Made by a program: the position numbers and the translations under genes
From: Alistipes communis
GTDB lineage: Bacteria; Bacteroidota; Bacteroidia; Bacteroidales; Rikenellaceae
DNA: 64,000 bases
Assembly (NCBI RefSeq): GCF_006542665.1
Contig: NZ_AP019735.1
Span: 310,001 to 374,000 of the forward strand
Reading direction: 5' to 3'
The notes under the pieces: generated by a model
Told to the model about the DNA's origin: nothing
What the model saw: the letters and a program-made list of their open reading frames with translations, nothing else
Database searches by the model: none
Shown here: positions 45,663-54,204 of the stretch, one piece after another
How positions within the stretch are numbered: the first letter of the stretch is position 1
Layout of the letters: each line of letters starts with the position of its first letter

Positions 45663-45694
45663 CGAATATAATATTTTTTTCGTGACGGGCCAAA
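45663..45694 (-). promoter_or_regulatory. ppdK promoter
   Basis: On the minus strand: TTTG at 45694-45691, a 20-base spacer, and TATATTCG at 45670-45663, one mismatch from TAnnTTTG. About 72 bases before the ppdK ATG. Confidence 0.55.
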
Positions 45695-45699
45695 GATTT

Positions 45700-46530
45700 T
45701 CACCGGAAATAACAGAATACCGGCAAATTAGCGCCCGGTCCGCCCTCGTACCGCCGGCGGGTATAGGTCGCCCACGGCGCTTCGCCCGACGGGTCGAACA
45801 GCCAACGGCGGGCGTACACATCGCCGCGAACTACACGGAACGCCGTATCGATCAACACGTTGCTGCGCATTTCCCAGCGATTCCCCGCACGGCGCGTACC
45901 CCGTCCGGCACGGCGTGCCGCCGCAAGGGGTTCCGACAGTCCGCAGCGCTGCGGCTCGGCACCCGCCGTGCGCCCCGCGACCAGCAGCCGTTCGTCGGGA
46001 TGCTGCCGGCGGTGCTCCTCGATCTTGTAGCCGATATAGCGGTCGCTGGCGCTCATCAGCAGACACACGCGCCCTGCTCCGCGCAGTTCGCCCGCCGCCG
46101 TCATCCAGAAATGGCCCGCCTCCACCCTGTCCGGGAAGAAGCGGTCGCCGAAGTAAAACAGGGCGAAATCCAGTCCGTTATAGCTGTCGGTCGTGCGAAA
46201 CAGGTAAGCGTAGTCGCCCTTGCAAGCCGCCGCCACGTCGCGCACCACCGATTCGTTCTCGACGCCGTACAACCCGACGAGCGGCAGTCCCAGCGAGTCG
46301 ATCACGGCGGCCGTCTGCATCACTTTGCGACGGTAGCGTTCGCCCGTCCAGCGCATCTCTCCCTGCGGCAGATAGCGCGTATCGTTGCCGAACGGCGACG
46401 GCACCGTGTCGTAGAGGCAGTCCGCATCGTAAAAGGCCACGCCGTGCGGCGGCTGCGCGCGAACCCGAAGCCCTGCGGCCAGCAGGCAGAAACCCGCCAT
46501 ACATCCCACTATGATCCGTAACTTCGGCAC
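45700..46530 (-). CDS. Endonuclease/exonuclease/phosphatase-family protein, exported
   Basis: Predicted member of the EEP superfamily, 276 residues. The leader KLRIIVGCMAGFCLLAAGLRVRA looks like a signal peptide. FYDADCLYDTVPSPFGND resembles the Asn-containing first motif (with Asp here), GLYGVENESVV holds a Glu metal-ligand position, and FALFYFGDRFF follows. The catalytic C-terminal His motif is not obvious, so activity is uncertain. A GTG at 46530 is chosen because a promoter lies 20 bases upstream; the ATG at 46500 is an alternative. Confidence 0.72.
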   Translation of the reverse strand: MPKLRIIVGCMAGFCLLAAGLRVRAQPPHGVAFYDADCLYDTVPSPFGNDTRYLPQGEMRWTGERYRRKVMQTAAVIDSLGLPLVGLYGVENESVVRDVAAACKGDYAYLFRTTDSYNGLDFALFYFGDRFFPDRVEAGHFWMTAAGELRGAGRVCLLMSASDRYIGYKIEEHRRQHPDERLLVAGRTAGAEPQRCGLSEPLAAARRAGRGTRRAGNRWEMRSNVLIDTAFRVVRGDVYARRWLFDPSGEAPWATYTRRRYEGGPGANLPVFCYFR

Positions 46531-46550
46531 GTTCGACGATTTAGCGTAGG

Positions 46551-46581
46551 TAAAGATAGTAAAAAACGGGAATCCCGCAAG
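46551..46581 (-). promoter_or_regulatory. Promoter of the EEP-family gene
   Basis: On the minus strand: CTTG at 46581-46578, a 19-base spacer, and TATCTTTA at 46558-46551, about 20 bases before the GTG start. Confidence 0.6.
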
Positions 46582-46695
46582 CGACGGCTCAAAAAAATCG
46601 CGCCGGCTTTCGTGTCCGACCGCGGCCGCACCGCCCTCCGCACGCGGCAACGGAGGCGAACGCCGGACATCGGCCCGACAAATATCCCCGCACGA

Positions 46696-46726
46696 TTTGC
46701 CGTTCCGGAAATTAAACCTATCTTTG
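46696..46726 (+). promoter_or_regulatory. Promoter of the methyltransferase gene
   Basis: TTTG at 46696-46699, a 19-base spacer, and TATCTTTG at 46719-46726. It leaves a leader of about 190 bases before the ATG, in which I see no gene. The whole gap 46531-46925 holds only regulatory sequence. Confidence 0.65.
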
Positions 46727-46925
46727 ACGCAAATAAACACGCCGGATGTACGACACGTTTTTCAAACCGGATTCGGTTTCATAGGAATCCGCCCACCGTC
46801 GCGGATTCCGACACATCGGGTTCCCGGACATTGCGTCCAGGGAGATTTTTCATGTTATCCATTCATTCGCATCCGAAGGATCCGCTCGGCGGCTCCCCGC
46901 AGATGCACAAATACAAACAACGACA

Positions 46926-47699
46926 ATGAGCAAAGAGTATAATCTGATTTCCGACTTCGACTACCGAATCATCGCAGCGTTTTTCGCCGGTCTCGACCGG
47001 CAAGGCCCGGGCGACGACGCCCAGACACGCCGCGCGCTGAGCTTCATCGACGGACTGCCGCCCCGTCCCCGCATAGCCGACATCGGCTGCGGCACCGGAC
47101 GCCAGACGGCGGTGCTCGCATCGGCGCTCGACGGTCCCGTCACGGCCGTCGACCTGCTGCCCGAAATGATCGAGGGATTGCACCGGCGAATGGAGACCGA
47201 AGGCCGGACGGAGCAAGTCACGGGCATCGTCGCCTCGATGCTGTCGCTGCCCTTCGCCGAGGCGTCGTTCGACCTGCTGTGGGCCGAAGGTTCCATTTAC
47301 AACATCGGCTTCGAGAAGGGGCTGACCCAGTGGCGGAGGTTCCTCAAACCCGACGGGTTCATCGCCGTCACGGAGTGTTCGTGGCTATCGTCCGCACGGC
47401 CCGACGAAATGGAATTCTTCCGCGACAACTTCCCTGAAATCGACGACATTTCGGGCAAAATCCGCTGCATGGAACGGGCCGGATACCGTCCCGTCGCCCA
47501 CTTCATCCTGCCCGATTCCTGCTGGACGGAAAACTACTACGCACCGGCAGCCGCCCGCGCACGGGAATTTCTCGCAACCTACGACGACGCCCCTCTCGCC
47601 CGACATTTCGTCGAACGATTGGAAGAGGAGATCGAGCAGTACCGTCGCTACGGCCGTCGTTACGGCTATGTCTTCTACATCGGGCAACGGACAGAGTGA
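46926..47699 (+). CDS. Class I SAM-dependent methyltransferase
   Basis: Methyltransferase of the UbiE-like group with unknown substrate, 257 residues. Motif I is IADIGCGTGRQTAVLASAL near residue 58, motif II is AVDLLPEMIEG near 77, and FDLLWAEGSIYNIGFEKGL near 117 is the post-II motif. The C-terminal region has EEEIEQYRRYGRRYGYVFYI. It is monocistronic, between the EEP-family gene and convergent mnmA. Confidence 0.85.
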   Translation: MSKEYNLISDFDYRIIAAFFAGLDRQGPGDDAQTRRALSFIDGLPPRPRIADIGCGTGRQTAVLASALDGPVTAVDLLPEMIEGLHRRMETEGRTEQVTGIVASMLSLPFAEASFDLLWAEGSIYNIGFEKGLTQWRRFLKPDGFIAVTECSWLSSARPDEMEFFRDNFPEIDDISGKIRCMERAGYRPVAHFILPDSCWTENYYAPAAARAREFLATYDDAPLARHFVERLEEEIEQYRRYGRRYGYVFYIGQRTE

Positions 47700-47718
47700 T
47701 CCGTATGCACACGCACAG

Positions 47719-47750
47719 CGAGGGCTGGCAACTGATGTTGCCGGCCCTCG
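47719..47750. terminator. Bidirectional terminator
   Basis: A 14-bp stem with one mismatch (47719-47732 and 47737-47750) and a TGAT loop, between the convergent methyltransferase and mnmA genes. Confidence 0.7.
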
Positions 47751-47763
47751 TTCCGTTCGGCCG

Positions 47764-48951
47764 CTACCGGTCGATCACCCCCGAACCAACCAGCGTCTCC
47801 CCGTCGTACCAGACGGCGAACTGGCCGGGCGTGACGCCCCGCTGGGGCTCGTCGAAAAGCAGATACCCGCCCTCGTCGCACACGACGAGTTCGGCGCCCT
47901 GCAACGGCTGGCGGTAACGGATACGCACTCGGAAACGCCGCCGCTGCCCCGCCCGCATCCGCTCGGCGGGGTCGATCCAGTGCAGGTCGCCGGCCTTCAT
48001 GAAGAGCGCCTTGCGGTAGAGCCCCGGGTGCGCGTCGCCTTCGCCGACATAGATCACGTTCTGCCCGACGTCGGTGGCCAGCACGAAGAGCGACTCGCGG
48101 CGGCCGCCGATCCCCAGCCCCTTGCGCTGGCCGATCGTATAGAAATGGGCCCCGTTGTGCTCGCCGATCTTCTTGCCGTCGCGCACGGTGTAGCGCCACG
48201 GCTCGGCCAATGCCGGAAGGTCGTCGGGAGCCGCTGTGCGGGCGTATTTCGGCCAGTCAGCCCGGATCTCGTGGACGTTGCCCCGTTTGGCCGCGAGCTT
48301 CTGTTGCAGAAAAACCGGCAGGTCGACCTTGCCGACGAAGCAGATGCCCTGCGAATCCTTGCGCCTGGCCGTAGCCAGGTGCTGCTCTTCGGCGATGCGC
48401 CGCACTTCGGGCTTGGTAAGCCCCCCGACGGGGAAAAGCGCCCGCGACAGCTGCTCCTGCGACAACTGGCAGAGGAAATAGCTCTGATCCTTGTTGCCGT
48501 CGACGCCCGCCAGCAGGCGGTAATGCTCCGTGCCGTCGGCCGCCGCGACGCACTCCCGCCGGCAATAGTGTCCCGTCGCCACGAAATCGGCCCCCAGCCG
48601 CAACGCCTCTTTCAGGAAAACGTCGAACTTGATCTCGCGGTTGCACAGCACGTCGGGATTGGGCGTGCGTCCCCGTTCGTACTCGGCGAACATGTAATCG
48701 ACCACCCGCCGCCGGTACTCCTCCGAGAGGTCGACGACGTGGAAGGGAATGTCGAGCCGCCTGGCGACCAGCTCGGCGAACACGCGGTCGTCGTGCCACG
48801 GGCAGTCGCCTTCGAGCGTACCCGTCGTATCGTGCCAGTTAATCATGAAGAGGCCCACCACCTCGTAGCCCTGCTCTTTGAGCAGGTAAGCCGCCACCGA
48901 GGAGTCGACGCCCCCCGAAAGTCCTATGACAACGCGCTGCATGGTCTTCAC
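47764..48951 (-). CDS. mnmA: tRNA-specific 2-thiouridylase MnmA
   Basis: Adds sulfur to U34 of Lys, Glu and Gln tRNAs. 395 residues. The PP-loop IGLSGGVDSSVAAYLLKEQG is at the N-terminus. The catalytic Cys lies in NPDVLCNREIKF near residue 102 and the second in KDSQGICFVGKV near 200. The central tRNA-recognition domain and the C-terminal barrel follow. The start at 48951 gives KTMQRVVIG; the Met at 48942 is equally possible. rimM ends 10 bases upstream, so the two genes are probably cotranscribed. Confidence 0.95.
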   Translation of the reverse strand: MKTMQRVVIGLSGGVDSSVAAYLLKEQGYEVVGLFMINWHDTTGTLEGDCPWHDDRVFAELVARRLDIPFHVVDLSEEYRRRVVDYMFAEYERGRTPNPDVLCNREIKFDVFLKEALRLGADFVATGHYCRRECVAAADGTEHYRLLAGVDGNKDQSYFLCQLSQEQLSRALFPVGGLTKPEVRRIAEEQHLATARRKDSQGICFVGKVDLPVFLQQKLAAKRGNVHEIRADWPKYARTAAPDDLPALAEPWRYTVRDGKKIGEHNGAHFYTIGQRKGLGIGGRRESLFVLATDVGQNVIYVGEGDAHPGLYRKALFMKAGDLHWIDPAERMRAGQRRRFRVRIRYRQPLQGAELVVCDEGGYLLFDEPQRGVTPGQFAVWYDGETLVGSGVIDR

Positions 48952-48961
48952 TTCGAATTTT

Positions 48962-49471
48962 TCAGTCGTTCAGCGACAGCAGCCCCTCGGGCAGCGTCAT
49001 CCGCAGGCGCCGGCCCTCGAAATCGATCTCCGCAATGAACTCCCCGACGGCCGGCACGAGGTATTCGCGCCCGTCGATCGTCACGCCCAGCAGCGGATTG
49101 GCCTCGCTGTCGTAATAGTCCGTCACCTCACCCTGCCGGCCGTCCACGTCGGCGGCGAATCCGATCAGATCCTCCATATAGAACTCATCGTCGGAACGCT
49201 CTTCATCGGCCTCGACGAAGAGTTCGAGCCCCACCAGTTCGGAGGCTCGCCGCGCCGTATCCCAGTCGGCGAACTCCGCCAGCGCGCCCGCGGCTCCGCG
49301 ACGCTCGAACCGCTCGCACCACAGCGGCACGTCGAGCGAATCGATGCGCACGAACAACGGCTCCGACTCCGGCGCGAAATCCTCCGGAAACTCCGCATAG
49401 AGCGCCACGACGACGCCTCCGCCCCGTTCGGCGCCGAACAATTTGGTCACTTTGGCAACAGGTAACAACAT
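48962..49471 (-). CDS. rimM: Ribosome maturation factor RimM
   Basis: Binds ribosomal protein S19 during 30S assembly. 169 residues. The N-terminal RimM beta-barrel begins LLPVAKVTKLFGAERGGG and the C-terminal PRC-barrel has LIGFAADVDGRQGEVTDYYD, NPLLGVTIDG and LVPAVGEFI. It lies downstream of rpsP on the same strand, the common rpsP-rimM order, but a hairpin separates them. Confidence 0.92.
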   Translation of the reverse strand: MLLPVAKVTKLFGAERGGGVVVALYAEFPEDFAPESEPLFVRIDSLDVPLWCERFERRGAAGALAEFADWDTARRASELVGLELFVEADEERSDDEFYMEDLIGFAADVDGRQGEVTDYYDSEANPLLGVTIDGREYLVPAVGEFIAEIDFEGRRLRMTLPEGLLSLND

Positions 49472-49590
49472 AACGATCCGGAATTAAATTTCAGCAATCG
49501 ACGATCGATGCGGCCCCCGTCCGAACAGACCCGACAGCCATGCTGCCGACCGGAAGCCCCCGCCCGACCTCGTATGCTCCGTCACGAAAA

Positions 49591-49625
49591 TTCCCTCCGA
49601 CACCCTCGCAGGGTATCAGAGGGAA
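49591..49625 (-). terminator. Terminator between rpsP and rimM
   Basis: A 15-bp stem with two G-T pairs (49591-49605 and 49611-49625) and a 5-nt loop. On the minus strand it is followed by TTTTC, so it may end or attenuate rpsP transcription before rimM. Confidence 0.7.
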
Positions 49626-49650
49626 TTCCCTATCCAATAATCGAAAAGCC

Positions 49651-50199
49651 TTATTCTGCGGCAGCCTCGCCCTCGGCAGGCGCTTCGGCGGCTTCGCCCT
49701 CGGCGGCAGCCCCTTCGGCCTCAGCGGCGGCAGCGGCTTCGGCAGCCTTCTTCTCGGCGATCGCCTTCGCACGCTCCTCCTTCACCTTGGCCTCGGCAGC
49801 CAGACGTGCCTTCTCGGCAGCCTTGGCGTCGGTAGCGAGCTTCGACTCCTTCGAAGCGATCTTGCCCAGCTTCTCCTCCATCCACTTGTTGAACTTGGCC
49901 TCGGCATCCGACTCCGAGAAAGCGCCCTTGGCTACACCGCCCAGCAGGTGCTTCTTGTAGAGTACGCCCTTGTACGAAAGAATCGCACGGCAGGTGTCCG
50001 TGGGTTGCGCGCCTTTCATCAACCAATCCAGAGCCCGTTCGAAATTGAGCTCGATCGTAGCAGGATTCGTAATCGGGTTGTAGGTACCCAATTTCTCGAT
50101 GAATTTGCCATCACGTGGCGCTCTGCTATCTGCGGCAACGATATGATAGAAAGGCGCAGCTTTCTTTCCGTGACGTGCCAAACGAATTTTAACAGCCAT
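49651..50199 (-). CDS. rpsP: 30S ribosomal protein S16 with C-terminal extension
   Basis: Small-subunit ribosomal protein, 182 residues. The first 80 residues are a full S16 domain ([48 protein letters not shown]). The rest is an extension rich in Ala, Glu and Lys, ending in an Ala/Glu repeat, which is usual for Bacteroidota and about twice the E. coli length. A promoter lies upstream. Confidence 0.96.
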   Translation of the reverse strand: MAVKIRLARHGKKAAPFYHIVAADSRAPRDGKFIEKLGTYNPITNPATIELNFERALDWLMKGAQPTDTCRAILSYKGVLYKKHLLGGVAKGAFSESDAEAKFNKWMEEKLGKIASKESKLATDAKAAEKARLAAEAKVKEERAKAIAEKKAAEAAAAAEAEGAAAEGEAAEAPAEGEAAAE

Positions 50200-50268
50200 T
50201 TGCTTGTAAAAATTTAATTGTTAATCAGTTATTAAAAGCGCAAAACCCTCGCGGACTTTGCAGCGGGG

Positions 50269-50300
50269 CAAAGATAGCAAGAATTTTCCACGCGGCCAAA
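50269..50300 (-). promoter_or_regulatory. rpsP promoter
   Basis: On the minus strand: TTTG at 50300-50297, a 20-base spacer, and TATCTTTG at 50276-50269, about 70 bases before the rpsP ATG. The gap 50200-50475 holds no gene. Confidence 0.7.
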
Positions 50301-50475
50301 TTTCCGTCGGCCAAAAACGCCGCCGACCGGAGCCCCCTAAACGACACCTCCGCAAGCGTGTTCCGAGCCGCAGTCCCGACGGCCGCACGGACACCCACCA
50401 CCTCTGCGGACGGCCATACACCGTTCGCTCCTGCGTGCCGGAGACCGACTTCGTGCACCGGCAGCCGTCGCAGGT

Positions 50476-50949
50476 TCAGTACTCGACCTTGTCCTCCTTC
50501 CGCTCCCACAGCCGGAAGGCCTGCAACGCCTCGGCGCGCATCATCTCCTCGGAGGGAACCGTCCGCCGCGACGGGGCGAGCGGGATCTGGTCGTAGATAA
50601 ACGAATCGTCGAAGCCGATCCGCTTGGCGTCCTCGCGCGTATTGGCGAAATAGATCTTGCGGATGCCGGCCCAGTAGATCGCGCTCAGGCACATCGGGCA
50701 CGGTTCGCAGGAGGAGTAGATTTCGCACTCCTCCAGCTTGAAATCCTTCACCGCGGCGCAGGCGGCGCGAATGGCCGAAACCTCGGCATGCGCCGTGGGA
50801 TCGTTGAGCAGCGTGACGGAGTTCGTCCCCGTGGCCACCACCTCGCCGCGACGCACGACGACGGCCCCGAACGGGCCGCCGCCCTCGGCGACGCTCTTCT
50901 CGGAGAGCGCGATCGCCAGCTCCATAAATTTGTTTTTCGAACCGTTCAT
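50476..50949 (-). CDS. Nucleoside/base deaminase (guanine or cytosine deaminase-like)
   Basis: Zinc-dependent deaminase of the cytidine/deoxycytidylate family, 157 residues. The zinc site is TAHAEVSAIRAAC near residue 53 (His and catalytic Glu) and SSCEPCPMCLSAIYWAGI near 83 (two Cys). PFGAVVVRRGEVVATG and the C-terminal part fit the guanine deaminase (GuaD-like) group better than tRNA adenosine deaminase, but the substrate is not certain. Its promoter region is shared with the divergent SemiSWEET-like gene. Confidence 0.85.
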   Translation of the reverse strand: MNGSKNKFMELAIALSEKSVAEGGGPFGAVVVRRGEVVATGTNSVTLLNDPTAHAEVSAIRAACAAVKDFKLEECEIYSSCEPCPMCLSAIYWAGIRKIYFANTREDAKRIGFDDSFIYDQIPLAPSRRTVPSEEMMRAEALQAFRLWERKEDKVEY

Positions 50950-50986
50950 GTTTTCGATCTTTAAAACGGGGGATGATCCACCGATA

Positions 50987-51017
50987 CAAATATAGGGATT
51001 TTCGCTATATTTGCAAA
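50987..51017 (-). promoter_or_regulatory. Deaminase gene promoter
   Basis: On the minus strand: TTTG at 51017-51014, a 19-base spacer, and TATATTTG at 50994-50987. Its spacer contains the -7 box of the opposite gene. Confidence 0.65.
51006..51013 (+). promoter_or_regulatory. -7 box of the SemiSWEET-like gene
   Basis: TATATTTG, 16 bases before the ATG. It forms a perfect 8-bp inverted repeat with the -7 box of the divergent deaminase gene (50987-50994). Confidence 0.5.
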
Positions 51018-51029
51018 AAGAAGCGCACT

Positions 51030-51302
51030 ATGCATCCATCGGATATTATCGGCTCGATCGCCGCCATCGCCATGGTCTTCGGGTACCTGCCCCAGACCGT
51101 GCGTACCGTTCGCACCCGCTCCACCGACGACATCGCCACGGGCACCTTCCTGATGATGGGGTTCGGCTCGGCCTGCTTCGCCGTGCAGGGCATCCTGACA
51201 GGCAACATCCCCCTGTTCGTCACCAACCTCCTCACGACGATCATGAGTTCGATCGTCTTCGGGATCAAGATCTACAACGACTATTTCAAAAAGAGACGGT
51301 AG
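51030..51302 (+). CDS. SemiSWEET / PQ-loop small membrane transporter
   Basis: Three-helix bundle that dimerises to form a sugar transporter in the SemiSWEET family; sugar specificity is unknown. 90 residues. DIIGSIAAIAMVFGYLPQT near the N-terminus holds the PQ motif, and FLMMGFGSACFAVQGILTGN and IPLFVTNLLTTIMSSIVF are the second and third helices. The ATG at 51030 is chosen because the frame upstream is promoter. The PLP enzyme gene begins 20 bases later. Confidence 0.85.
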   Translation: MHPSDIIGSIAAIAMVFGYLPQTVRTVRTRSTDDIATGTFLMMGFGSACFAVQGILTGNIPLFVTNLLTTIMSSIVFGIKIYNDYFKKRR

Positions 51303-51322
51303 ACGCCCGTCGCACGACATCG

Positions 51323-52501
51323 ATGAAAACCTATGATTTCGACCGGATCGTCGACCGGCACGGCACGAACGCCGTAAAGTACGACGCGCTGACCGACGTG
51401 TTCGGCCGCAAAGAGTTGCTGCCCCTGTGGGTGGCGGACATGGACTTCGCAACGCCCGATTTCATCCTCGACGCCCTCCGGCGGCGACTCGACCATCCCG
51501 TGCTGGGCTATACGCAACTGCCCGACGACTACTGGCCGCAGATCGCCGCGTGGATCGAAGCCCGCCACGGCTGGCGTCCCGATCCGGCGTGGATGCGCTT
51601 CATTCCCGGCATCGTCAAAGGCATCGGCATGGCGGTGCTGGCACTTACCCGTCCGGGCGACAAGGTGGTCATCCAGCCGCCCGTCTACCACCCCTTCCGG
51701 CTGGTCCCCGAACAGATGGGACGCCGCGTGGTCTGCAACCCGCTGCGGCGCACGGGCGACCGCTACGAAATGGACTTCGAGCAGCTCGAAGCCCTTCTGG
51801 ACGACGACTGCCGGCTGCTGCTCCTCTCCAACCCACACAATCCCGCGGGCATCGTCTGGCCGGAGGAGACGCTGCGCCGGCTGGCCGCGATCTGCGACCG
51901 CCGCGGCGTCGTGGTCGTCTCGGACGAGATCCACTGCGACATGGCGCTCTACGGGCATCGTCACCGCCCCTTCGCATCGGTCAGCGACGCGGCGGCGCAT
52001 TGCAGCGTCACCTTCGGCGCCCCGACCAAGACCTTCAACATCGCCGGCGTGGTCAGTTCCTACGCGATCGTCCCCGACGAGGCGCTGCGCCGCCGCTTTT
52101 TCGGCTGGCTCGAAGCGGGTGAGTTCCACGAGGCGCCCCTGCTCTCGGCCGTCGCTACCCGGGCGGCTTTCACGCCCGAAGGCGACGCATGGCGGCGGCA
52201 GATGCTGCGGTACGTCGAGGCGAACGTCGACTTCACCGACGACTTCCTGCGGCGATACGTTCCCCGCATCCGGGCGATCCGTCCCGAAGCGTCGTTCCTC
52301 GTCTGGCTCGACTGCCGGAAACTGGGGCTGGCGCACGATGCGCTCGTCGACCTCTTCGTCGCACGCGCCGGACTGGCGCTCAACGACGGCGAGATGTTCG
52401 GCCCCGGCGGCGAAGGACATATGCGGCTGAACGTCGGGCTGCCGCGCATCCGGCTCGCCGAAGCGCTCGAACGACTGCGGGCGGCGGTCGACGCACGCTG
52501 A
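51323..52501 (+). CDS. PLP-dependent aminotransferase of the MalY/PatB family (cystathionine beta-lyase-like)
   Basis: Fold type I PLP enzyme; PatB-type members cleave cystathionine or other C-S bonds. 392 residues. FDRIVDRHGTNAVKYD, LLPLWVADMDFATP and HPVLGYTQLPD are the typical N-terminus. LLLLSNPHNPAGIVW binds the cofactor, VVSDEIHCDMALYGH has the Asp and Tyr contacts, and the Schiff-base Lys is in FGAPTKTFNIAG near residue 237. The ATG at 51323 is chosen because homology begins there. Confidence 0.9.
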   Translation: MKTYDFDRIVDRHGTNAVKYDALTDVFGRKELLPLWVADMDFATPDFILDALRRRLDHPVLGYTQLPDDYWPQIAAWIEARHGWRPDPAWMRFIPGIVKGIGMAVLALTRPGDKVVIQPPVYHPFRLVPEQMGRRVVCNPLRRTGDRYEMDFEQLEALLDDDCRLLLLSNPHNPAGIVWPEETLRRLAAICDRRGVVVVSDEIHCDMALYGHRHRPFASVSDAAAHCSVTFGAPTKTFNIAGVVSSYAIVPDEALRRRFFGWLEAGEFHEAPLLSAVATRAAFTPEGDAWRRQMLRYVEANVDFTDDFLRRYVPRIRAIRPEASFLVWLDCRKLGLAHDALVDLFVARAGLALNDGEMFGPGGEGHMRLNVGLPRIRLAEALERLRAAVDAR

Positions 52502-52612
52502 GGCCCGTTCCGGCAGACGTCCCGACCTGCACTGCGGCAGACGCCGCTTCGCGCCATCGCGATCCGCCCTCCCATTACCGTACCCCGCCGCCGCGATTCT
52601 CCGCCGGGTGGG

Positions 52613-52644
52613 TTTGGAAAGTCGGTGTATTTATATTACTTTTG
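52613..52644 (+). promoter_or_regulatory. tRNA-Arg promoter
   Basis: TTTG at 52613-52616, a 20-base spacer, and TACTTTTG at 52637-52644, 35 bases before the tRNA. Confidence 0.7.
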
Positions 52645-52679
52645 TGCCGCAAAACGTACTGCATCCGATACGGACGGAC

Positions 52680-52753
52680 GGTTCCGTAGCTCAGTTGGAT
52701 AGAGCAACAGCCTTCTAAGCTGTGGGTCTTGGGTTCGAATCCCAACGGAATCA
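52680..52753 (+). tRNA. tRNA-Arg (anticodon TCT)
   Basis: A 74-nt cloverleaf. The acceptor arm GGTTCCG pairs with CGGAATC with one G-T. The D-arm is GCTC/GAGC, the anticodon stem ACAGC/GCTGT encloses TCT at 52714-52716, and the T-arm is TTGGG TTCGAAT CCCAA. CCA is not encoded. The 3' end faces the integrase gene, so its last part is the likely prophage attachment site. Confidence 0.95.
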
Positions 52754-52754
52754 C
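52730..52754 (+). other. Predicted attL (3' part of tRNA-Arg)
   Basis: The T-arm and 3' acceptor half of the tRNA gene next to a tyrosine recombinase are the usual integration target. No second copy is found in this window; the other end must lie beyond position 64000. Boundaries are inferred. Confidence 0.45.
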
Positions 52755-52760
52755 GAAAGA

Positions 52761-52796
52761 AAAAACCGCTTCTCAAAGTATTGAGAGGCGGTTTTT
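52761..52796 (+). terminator. Terminator after tRNA-Arg
   Basis: A 16-bp stem with one mismatch (52761-52776 and 52781-52796), an AGTA loop and a TTTTT end, 8 bases after the tRNA. Confidence 0.85.
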
Positions 52797-52904
52797 GTCG
52801 TCTTATCGGCTTCTTTCCAACAAATATTTACACATCGAAATCGCTTACTTTTGACACTTTCTGTATATATTTGTCTGCAATTGTTGTTCTAATGTTGTTC
52901 AGCT

Positions 52905-54191
52905 ATGGCGACCTTCCGAACCTGTATCTTTTCCCACCAGCGACGCGCAGACGGTACTTACAATATCAAGCTGCGCATAACCCACCACCGAAAAAGCCGC
53001 TGGATAAGCACGACGCTCTATGCACTGCCCGATGATCTGACGCGGGGATTGAAAATCAAGGATGAAAAACTCAGCCGCAAATGCCGCGAACTGGTCGAAG
53101 ATTGCATCGACCTCTGCAACGACATGGGATACGCCGTCGAGGAAATGGAGATCGACGAACTCGTCGCACGCATCAAATCAGGATTGAAAGGCGGAGAGCG
53201 ATTCCGGCTCGATTTCATAGCGTATATGAGGCAGGAAGCGGCGCGGATGAATTCCGGTACGGCATCGATTTACATGACAGCCCTCAACGCGCTGAGACGA
53301 TACATTGGCCGCGATACGCTCGACATCGGCGAGATCACGGCACCGTTCGTCAAAGGATTCGTGCAATTCATCGAATCGGAGCCTTCGCAACGAGGCGCCA
53401 ACCGAAAGCAGAAAGGTGAAACTGCAACCAAAAACAAGGGCAACAGGGCACTGTCTCTGTATATTTCGCGCATCAAAACCATCTATAACCGCGCGAAGGA
53501 AGAGTTCAACGATGAAGAACTCGGACAAATGAATATTTTGGGCAACCCTTTCAGAAACTTGCGCCTCGAAACACCCGCGCCGACGGCCAAACGAGCCATC
53601 TCCGCGGAGTCGATACAGCAGATAATCGACTTGCCGCCACTCGCCAACGAACGCGCTCGGATGGCGCGGGATTGCTTCCTCCTGTCGTTCGCACTGATGG
53701 GGATGAACAGCGCCGATCTGCTGACCTGCCCGCCGGCCAGGAAGGACGAAATCGTGTATTTCCGGCAAAAAACCGCATCCCGCCGCACGGACCGTGCAGA
53801 AATGCACGTTCGGATAGAGCCGTGCGTCAGCCCTTTGATCGCTCGCTATTCGGATAAGACGGGAAAACGGCTGCTTCACTTCTACCTCCGCTACAAAGAT
53901 CGCGTGTCATTCAACAAAGCGATCAACAAAGGCCTGAAAGATGTCGGCGAGGCGATAGGCGTCGATGGCCTGACGTTCTACGCTGCGCGGCACTCCTGGG
54001 CAACCATAGCGCGGACTCCCCGAGAGGAGGGCGGAGCCGGACTGGACAAATACGTGATTCATGAAGCGTTGAATCACGTTGACACATCCATGAAAGTCAC
54101 CGATATTTACCTCGTGAAAAACTGGCGTGTCATATTCGACGCCAACAAAGCCGTAATGAATCTTTTCGATTGGAGCGGAATCGGGAAATAA
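52905..54191 (+). CDS. Tyrosine-type site-specific recombinase (integrase)
   Basis: Integrase of the Bacteroidota phage/ICE type, 428 residues: an N-terminal arm-binding domain (about 1-100), a SAM-like core-binding domain (about 100-205) and a catalytic domain (about 225-420). The box II Arg/His are in FYAARHSWATIA near residue 362 and the tail is HEALNHVDTSMKVTDIYLV with the nucleophile Tyr near 404. In the first Arg box, where TGLR is usual, it reads ALMGMNSADLL, with Asn instead of Arg. It lies just after tRNA-Arg and is convergent with the prophage genes. Confidence 0.92.
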   Translation: MATFRTCIFSHQRRADGTYNIKLRITHHRKSRWISTTLYALPDDLTRGLKIKDEKLSRKCRELVEDCIDLCNDMGYAVEEMEIDELVARIKSGLKGGERFRLDFIAYMRQEAARMNSGTASIYMTALNALRRYIGRDTLDIGEITAPFVKGFVQFIESEPSQRGANRKQKGETATKNKGNRALSLYISRIKTIYNRAKEEFNDEELGQMNILGNPFRNLRLETPAPTAKRAISAESIQQIIDLPPLANERARMARDCFLLSFALMGMNSADLLTCPPARKDEIVYFRQKTASRRTDRAEMHVRIEPCVSPLIARYSDKTGKRLLHFYLRYKDRVSFNKAINKGLKDVGEAIGVDGLTFYAARHSWATIARTPREEGGAGLDKYVIHEALNHVDTSMKVTDIYLVKNWRVIFDANKAVMNLFDWSGIGK

Positions 54192-54204
54192 TTCCGGCAA
54201 CGAG

